A stretch of DNA of 18,786 bases from an uncultured Prevotella sp. Lineage in GTDB: Bacteria; Bacteroidota; Bacteroidia; Bacteroidales; Bacteroidaceae. The notes beneath the pieces are model-generated. The model was given only the letters and a program-made list of their open reading frames with translations, was not told the DNA's origin and did no database searches. This document shows, piece by piece, positions 14,991-18,786 of this stretch; the first letter of the stretch is position 1, and every line of letters begins with the position of its first letter. A program made the position numbers and the translations under genes. The stretch is from assembly GCA_946625715.1 (NCBI GenBank), contig CAMOTK010000011.1:1-18786 (forward strand). Direction: 5' to 3'.

Positions 14991-16751
14991 TTATTCTTGA
15001 TGTAAGTCAATCTTCAGCTGAAGTTCTTCCAACTGCTTGGGATCGAGCTCGCCAGGCGCATCGAGCATGACGTCGCGACCGCTGTTGTTCTTCGGGAAGG
15101 CGATGCAGTCGCGGATGCTGTCGAGACCAGCCATCAGGCTGACGAAACGATCGAGACCGAAAGCAAGGCCAGCATGAGGGGGTGCTCCGTACTTGAAGGC
15201 GTTGATAAGGAAGCCGAACTGAGCCATAGCACGCTCGGGGGTGAAGCCGAGAATCTCGAACATCTTCTCCTGCAGCTTGCCATCGTGGATACGGAGCGAA
15301 CCGCCACCCACTTCTACGCCGTTGCACACGAAGTCGTAGGCCACGGCACGCACCTTGGCGGGATCGGTATCGAGCAAGGGGATATCGTCGGGGTTGGGCA
15401 TGGTGAAGGGATGGTGTGTGGCCATGAGGCGCTGCTCCTCGTCGCTCCACTCGAACAGGGGGAAGTCGACAATCCAGAGGCATACAAACTTATCCTTGTC
15501 GCGCAGGCCGAGGCGCTCGCCCATCTCCAGGCGCAGGGTGCAGAGCTGCACACGGGTCTTGTTGGCATTGTCGCCCGAGAGAATCAGCACCAGGTCGCCG
15601 TCCTTGGCGCCCATCTGCTCCTTCAGCTTCTGCCATACCTCGGGCTCATAGAACTTGTCGACACTCGACTTCACGGTGCCGTCTTCGTTGAACTTCACAT
15701 AGACCAAGCCCTTGGCGCCCACCTGCGGACGCTTTACGAAGTCGGTCAGCTGGTCGAGTTGCTTGCGGGTGTAGTTGGCACAGCCAGGCACGCAGATACC
15801 ACCGATGTACTCGGCCTCGTTGAATACGGGGAACGAGCCGGTGCCCTTCAGCACGTCCATCAGCTCGACAAACTCCATGCCGAAGCGCAGGTCGGGCTTG
15901 TCGGAGCCGAAGCGACGCATGGCCTCATGCCACGTCATGCGCTGCAGCGGCGGCAGCTCGATGCCGCGCACCTCTTTGAACAGGTGACGGGCCAGGTCTT
16001 CAAACACCTGGAGCACGTCTTCCTGCTCCACAAACGACATTTCGCAGTCTATCTGTGTGAACTCGGGCTGACGGTCGGCGCGCAGGTCTTCATCGCGGAA
16101 GCACTTGGCAATCTGGAAGTAACGGTCGAAGCCACTGACCATGAGCAGCTGCTTCAGCGTCTGAGGCGACTGCGGCAGGGCATAGAACTGACCGGGATTC
16201 ATGCGCGAGGGCACCACGAAGTCACGTGCACCTTCGGGCGTAGAACCGATGAGGATAGGTGTTTCCACCTCGATGAAGTTCAAGTTGTCGAGGAAGTTGC
16301 GGATGAGGATGGTCATGCGGTGGCGCAGTTCCAGATTCTTGCGCACGGCCGAGCGGCGCAGGTCGAGGTAGCGATACTTCATGCGGATGTCGTCGCCGCC
16401 GTCGGTCTGGTCTTCAATGGTGAACGGGGGCGTAAGGCTCTCGCTCAGAATGTTCAGCTGCTTGGCAAACACCTCTACGTCGCCCGTGGGCATCTTGGCG
16501 TTCTTCGACTGGCGCTCGCGCACCACGCCAACCACCTGAATACAGAACTCGCGGCCCAGCTTGTTGGCGCGCTCGGTCAGTTCGGCGTCGTCGCTTTCGT
16601 CGAATACAATCTGTGTGATACCATAGCGGTCGCGCAGGTCGACAAACGTCATGCCGCCCATCTTGCGGGTGCGCTGAACCCATCCGGCCAGCGTTGCCTG
16701 CTGACCAGCATCGGTGAGCCTCAGCTCACCACATGTCTTGCTTCTATACAT
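14991..16751 (-). CDS. aspS: Aspartyl-tRNA synthetase
   Basis: A 586-aa class II aminoacyl-tRNA synthetase that charges tRNA-Asp with aspartate using ATP in the cytoplasm. The N-terminal OB-fold anticodon-binding domain opens [12 protein letters not shown] and contains [19 protein letters not shown] (residues 23-41). Then come the catalytic-core entry YRYLDLRR (126-133), motif 2 [18 protein letters not shown] (218-235), a bacterial-type insertion domain, and motif 3 GLAFGLDR (528-535). The length fits bacterial AspRS (about 580-600). Whether it is discriminating or also charges tRNA-Asn depends on the absence or presence of AsnRS and GatCAB elsewhere, which this window does not show. It has its own promoter (16789-16819) and ends 55 nt before the winged-helix promoter. 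Confidence 0.97.
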   Translation of the reverse strand: MYRSKTCGELRLTDAGQQATLAGWVQRTRKMGGMTFVDLRDRYGITQIVFDESDDAELTERANKLGREFCIQVVGVVRERQSKNAKMPTGDVEVFAKQLNILSESLTPPFTIEDQTDGGDDIRMKYRYLDLRRSAVRKNLELRHRMTILIRNFLDNLNFIEVETPILIGSTPEGARDFVVPSRMNPGQFYALPQSPQTLKQLLMVSGFDRYFQIAKCFRDEDLRADRQPEFTQIDCEMSFVEQEDVLQVFEDLARHLFKEVRGIELPPLQRMTWHEAMRRFGSDKPDLRFGMEFVELMDVLKGTGSFPVFNEAEYIGGICVPGCANYTRKQLDQLTDFVKRPQVGAKGLVYVKFNEDGTVKSSVDKFYEPEVWQKLKEQMGAKDGDLVLILSGDNANKTRVQLCTLRLEMGERLGLRDKDKFVCLWIVDFPLFEWSDEEQRLMATHHPFTMPNPDDIPLLDTDPAKVRAVAYDFVCNGVEVGGGSLRIHDGKLQEKMFEILGFTPERAMAQFGFLINAFKYGAPPHAGLAFGLDRFVSLMAGLDSIRDCIAFPKNNSGRDVMLDAPGELDPKQLEELQLKIDLHQE

Positions 16752-16788
16752 AATTAATATATATTATATGTTTTTTCTTTTCGGAGTG

Positions 16789-16819
16789 CAAAGTTAGCAT
16801 GTTTCGGCCGAACTGCAAA
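16789..16819 (-). promoter_or_regulatory. Promoter of aspS
   Basis: On the minus strand TTTG at 16819-16816 and TAACTTTG at 16796-16789 are 19 nt apart, a full consensus match. Transcription should start near 16785-16782, with a leader of about 31-34 nt that is almost entirely A/T next to the ATG. Confidence 0.8.
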
Positions 16820-16881
16820 ACAAATGTTATAAAAAAAATTAAATAAATCAGCTTTCCTTACATATTACGTGGGTAAATGAT

Positions 16882-16889
16882 TAACTTTG
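16882..16889 (+). promoter_or_regulatory. -7 box of the DUF1573 gene
   Basis: TAACTTTG matches the -7 consensus and would start transcription near 16893-16896, about 30 nt before the ATG at 16926. The -33 position shows no good TTTG. The leader is purine-rich (AAGAAAGGAAAAAAG before the ATG), which could serve as a ribosome-binding site. Confidence 0.55.
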
Positions 16890-16925
16890 CGGCGTCAAAA
16901 CAATCAAAAAAAGAAAGGAAAAAAG

Positions 16926-17300
16926 ATGAAAAAGCTGTTATTCATGTTCGCCCTGCTGCTCTCGGGCATGTCGGCCTCGGCTCAGGCCAAGATTGAATTC
17001 GACAAGCTGACACACGATTTTGGAAAGTTTACCGATACAACCGTCAAGTGCACCTTTACCTACACCAACGTAGGCGACCAGCCGCTGGTCATCCATCAGG
17101 CCATTGCCAGTTGCGGCTGCACCGTGCCCACCTACACCAAGGAGCCCGTGAAGCCGGGCGAGAAGGGCACTATCGAGGTGACCTACCACGGCAAGTTCTT
17201 CGGTCACTTCAAGAAGCCCATCGTGATTCGCACCAACGGCGCTGAAGACGTGGTACGCCTCTACATCGAAGGCACGATGGAAGACCCGAATCAGAAATAA
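16926..17300 (+). CDS. Secreted DUF1573 protein
   Basis: A 124-aa protein with a signal peptide (MKKLLFMFALLLSGMSASAQ, cut near residue 20) followed by one immunoglobulin-like DUF1573 domain filling the rest. The family signature is clear: the FDKLTHDFGKF opening, FTYTNVGDQPLVI (44-56), the SCGCTVP motif (62-68, two Cys close together), and the KPGEKGTIEVTY strand, closing with IRTNGAEDVVRLYIEG. DUF1573 proteins are abundant in Bacteroidota envelopes; their exact function is not established. The ATG at 16926 is chosen over an upstream in-frame TTG (16887) because the signal peptide begins there and a purine-rich stretch precedes it. Its 3' end faces the DUF3078 gene across the heptamer repeat element. 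Confidence 0.88.
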   Translation: MKKLLFMFALLLSGMSASAQAKIEFDKLTHDFGKFTDTTVKCTFTYTNVGDQPLVIHQAIASCGCTVPTYTKEPVKPGEKGTIEVTYHGKFFGHFKKPIVIRTNGAEDVVRLYIEGTMEDPNQK

Positions 17301-17312
17301 AAACTATTTTCT

Positions 17313-17503
17313 TAATTAGTAATGAGTAATGAGTAATGAGTAATTAGTAATTATGATTACCTTAAACCTTGTGAAGGCAGAATCACCCGATTCTTCAGTC
17401 TGCATGTCTAATCATAATTACTCATTACTCATTACTAATTACTAATTACTCATTACTAATCATAATTACTCATTACTAATTACTCATTACTAATTACTAA
17501 TTA
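17313..17503. repeat. Heptamer-based inverted-repeat element filling a convergent intergenic gap
   Basis: The element has three copies of a 47-nt arm around a 49-nt core. The left arm (17313-17359) is five tandem 7-mers of TAATKAG (K = G or T) ending in TAATTATGATTA. Two copies in inverse orientation lie at 17409-17455 and 17457-17503. Left versus right arms differ at only 4 and 3 of 47 bases, all at the single G/T position of the heptamer. The core (17360-17408) can itself fold: CCTT-GTG-AAGG (17367-17377) and AGAATC-ACCC-GATTCT (17379-17394). Transcribed in either direction it would form a long AU-rich hairpin, so it may end both converging transcripts. It also could be a small non-autonomous mobile or dispersed repeat. 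It begins 12 nt after one stop codon and ends 2 nt before the other. Confidence 0.85.
17409..17503. repeat. 48-bp tandem duplication of the right arm
   Basis: Two consecutive copies of the arm, both starting TAATCATAATTA and continuing with CTCATTA/CTAATTA heptamers, are offset by 48 bp. They differ in the order of the C/A variant heptamers, so they are not a perfect recent copy. This makes the whole element asymmetric: one arm on the left, two on the right. Confidence 0.8.
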
Positions 17504-17505
17504 AA

Positions 17506-18702
17506 TTAAAACGAATAGCTGAATCCCAGCGACGAGTACTCCTTAAACTGCCAGTAGCCGAGCGAGTCGTCGCGCTTGTTGGCATCGTCGAAGCGCGGGA
17601 AGAGGAAGATGGTCGCCGTGATGAAGCGCGACACCTTCAGGTTGAACGTGTTTTCCCATTCAAACTCGAAGCGCTTGTACGACGTGAAGCCGTAGATGCG
17701 CGACTTCCACGTCACCACATCGTTCAGTTTCCACTCCAGCGATGCAGTCACCTGCGAACCGATGTCGAGCAGGAAGTGCTTGTTCTCCTCGATACCATAG
17801 CGCGAAGGGAACCACTGCGTCTGCTCGTCGTCGAACCACGAGCGCTTCACGTAGCGATAGTTCAGAGCCACAGGCGCCAGGTTGACCGTACCCGTCAGCT
17901 TCTTGTTCATCCACTCCACCTTGTAGTCCATACCGAGACCGACGTTCAGGTTCAGCGGCGACATAAAGGCCGAGTAGACCTTCGTGTCGTTGGCCTTCAG
18001 ACCGTGGGTAAACTGCGTGTAGGCCAGCACCTGCAGCGTGTAGTACCACCTCTTCGAAGCCTGCAGGCCCACCTTTCCCGTGTAGCGAATCAGGTCTTCG
18101 TTCGACTTCACCTTGTGCACCTTGTCCGAGCGCGACGTCTGCATGCCTAACTTCAGTTCGAGCTTGTTGTCCCATTTCCAGTGCTGCTTGTTGTCGTAGT
18201 TGGCTTCGAGCGTCAGCGCGCCCACGGCCGAGTAGTTGCTCTCGCCGCCCTTATACCAGTTGCCGCTCACGAAGTTCTGCATGAACTGCAGGCTGCCATC
18301 GCCCTTAAACGTCCAGAACGAGGGCTTCGTCACCACCAACTGCATGGGCTCGTCTATCACCGGTGCCTCGGGCTGCGGCTCCACCTGCTCCACCAGCTCC
18401 ACCTTCTGCACAATAGGCTCGTCAAGGTCGCTGCGCAGCGTGCCGCCTTCTTCCATCTGCGTCTCCGTGTTCTGAATCAGGTCCGGCCGCTTCAGGTAGA
18501 TGTCCATGAGCGCCTTGTCGACGGCCTTTCCCACCTCGCCGGCCTCTTCCTCTGTGAGCGAGAGCTGGTGGCCGGCCACGGAGTGATAGAACGTCAGGGG
18601 CACAAACAGTCGGTACATCGGTGCCTTCACCGTATCATTCTCTTCTGCGGCCTGCACACCGAGTGCCATCAGGGCCGCTAAGCAAAAAGCAATTTTTCTC
18701 AT
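17506..18702 (-). CDS. DUF3078-type outer-membrane beta-barrel protein
   Basis: A 398-aa protein starting with a signal peptide (MRKIAFCLAALMALGVQA). A periplasmic, acidic and proline-containing linker follows (about residues 95-125, many Glu/Gln/Pro/Val, for example VEQVEPQPEAPV). From about residue 130 the sequence is beta-barrel-like: alternating aromatic and polar strands such as WTFKGDGSLQFMQNFVSGNWYKGGES (split here by a short turn), WKWDNKLELKLGMQ, and WYYTLQVLAYTQF. It ends with Phe (LGFSYSF), as outer-membrane barrel strands do. The NWYKGGES region is typical of DUF3078 proteins of Bacteroidota. Function is unknown. The ATG at 18702 is favoured because longer frames would include the promoter. 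Its stop codon lies 2 nt from the repeat element. Confidence 0.85.
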   Translation of the reverse strand: MRKIAFCLAALMALGVQAAEENDTVKAPMYRLFVPLTFYHSVAGHQLSLTEEEAGEVGKAVDKALMDIYLKRPDLIQNTETQMEEGGTLRSDLDEPIVQKVELVEQVEPQPEAPVIDEPMQLVVTKPSFWTFKGDGSLQFMQNFVSGNWYKGGESNYSAVGALTLEANYDNKQHWKWDNKLELKLGMQTSRSDKVHKVKSNEDLIRYTGKVGLQASKRWYYTLQVLAYTQFTHGLKANDTKVYSAFMSPLNLNVGLGMDYKVEWMNKKLTGTVNLAPVALNYRYVKRSWFDDEQTQWFPSRYGIEENKHFLLDIGSQVTASLEWKLNDVVTWKSRIYGFTSYKRFEFEWENTFNLKVSRFITATIFLFPRFDDANKRDDSLGYWQFKEYSSLGFSYSF

Positions 18703-18711
18703 AACTGCCTG

Positions 18712-18743
18712 CAAAGGTAGCGATTTGTTTTCATTCGTGCAAA
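18712..18743 (-). promoter_or_regulatory. Promoter of the DUF3078 gene, nearly leaderless
   Basis: On the minus strand TTTG at 18743-18740 and TACCTTTG at 18719-18712 are 20 nt apart, a full consensus match. Transcription should start near 18708-18705, only 3-6 nt before the ATG at 18702, leaving no room for a ribosome-binding site. Confidence 0.78.
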
Positions 18744-18786
18744 TTGTTATACGTAATTTGCACACGCGGGCACGTTTTTAATAGAA

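Noticed and set aside
15174..16757. A 527-codon open frame on the plus strand, antisense to almost all of aspS
   Set aside because: The aspS frame is certain by its class II motifs. The antisense frame is rich in His, Gln, Leu and Val without recognisable domains, starts with no promoter, and is explained by GC-rich third positions in aspS.
17313..17503. A CRISPR-like array
   Set aside because: The units are 7 nt with no spacers, the arrangement is inverted and not purely direct, and no cas gene is present in the window.

Overview
The window looks like chromosomal DNA of a Bacteroidota member, most likely Bacteroidales and close to Prevotella in the broad sense. The main evidence is the promoters: at least six sites fit the Bacteroidota sigma-factor pattern TTTG, 19-20 nt, TAnnTTTG (-33/-7), and only one gene needs a clear Shine-Dalgarno sequence to fix its start. 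Gene content agrees: GldB-type lipoprotein, DUF4861, DUF1573, DUF3078 and DUF2582 proteins. I judge the genus from protein character only. No phage, insertion sequence, CRISPR array, tRNA or rRNA was seen, and no gene-free stretch exceeds 300 bases.

Layout. (1) 1-3771: the 5' part of a secreted DUF4861 protein (-), a GldB-type lipoprotein (+) and a large MscS-family mechanosensitive channel (-). (2) 3834-14158: a glycan-assembly cluster. A six-gene minus-strand operon (GT4, GT2, GT2, TupA-like ATP-grasp, GT2, GT4, in transcription order) starts at a promoter just upstream of 10010. A GT4 gene diverges from it. A divergent GT4-like gene then converges on that gene. Next comes a plus-strand pair: a hexapeptide-repeat acyltransferase and another GT4. 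That gives eight glycosyltransferases, one ATP-grasp ligase-like enzyme and one O-acyltransferase, with no flippase, polymerase, initiating phosphoglycosyltransferase or nucleotide-sugar gene. The cluster therefore probably elongates and decorates a glycan (LPS/LOS core, O-antigen or protein glycan) whose precursors and export come from elsewhere. (3) 14153-16751: a 128-aa protein of unknown function, a small winged-helix protein with a lysine/alanine-rich histone-like tail, and aspS, all on the minus strand. (4) 16926-18702: a secreted DUF1573 protein (+) and a DUF3078 outer-membrane protein (-), converging on an unusual AT-rich heptamer inverted-repeat element that fills nearly the whole gap.

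Most notable are three things. The 17313-17503 element contains three copies of a 47-nt arm made of 7-nt units that vary only at one base. A strong terminator-like hairpin has the start codon of the 128-aa protein at its stem-loop junction. Gene packing is very tight: three convergent pairs overlap at their stop codons, and two promoters lie so close to the ATG that the mRNAs should be nearly leaderless.
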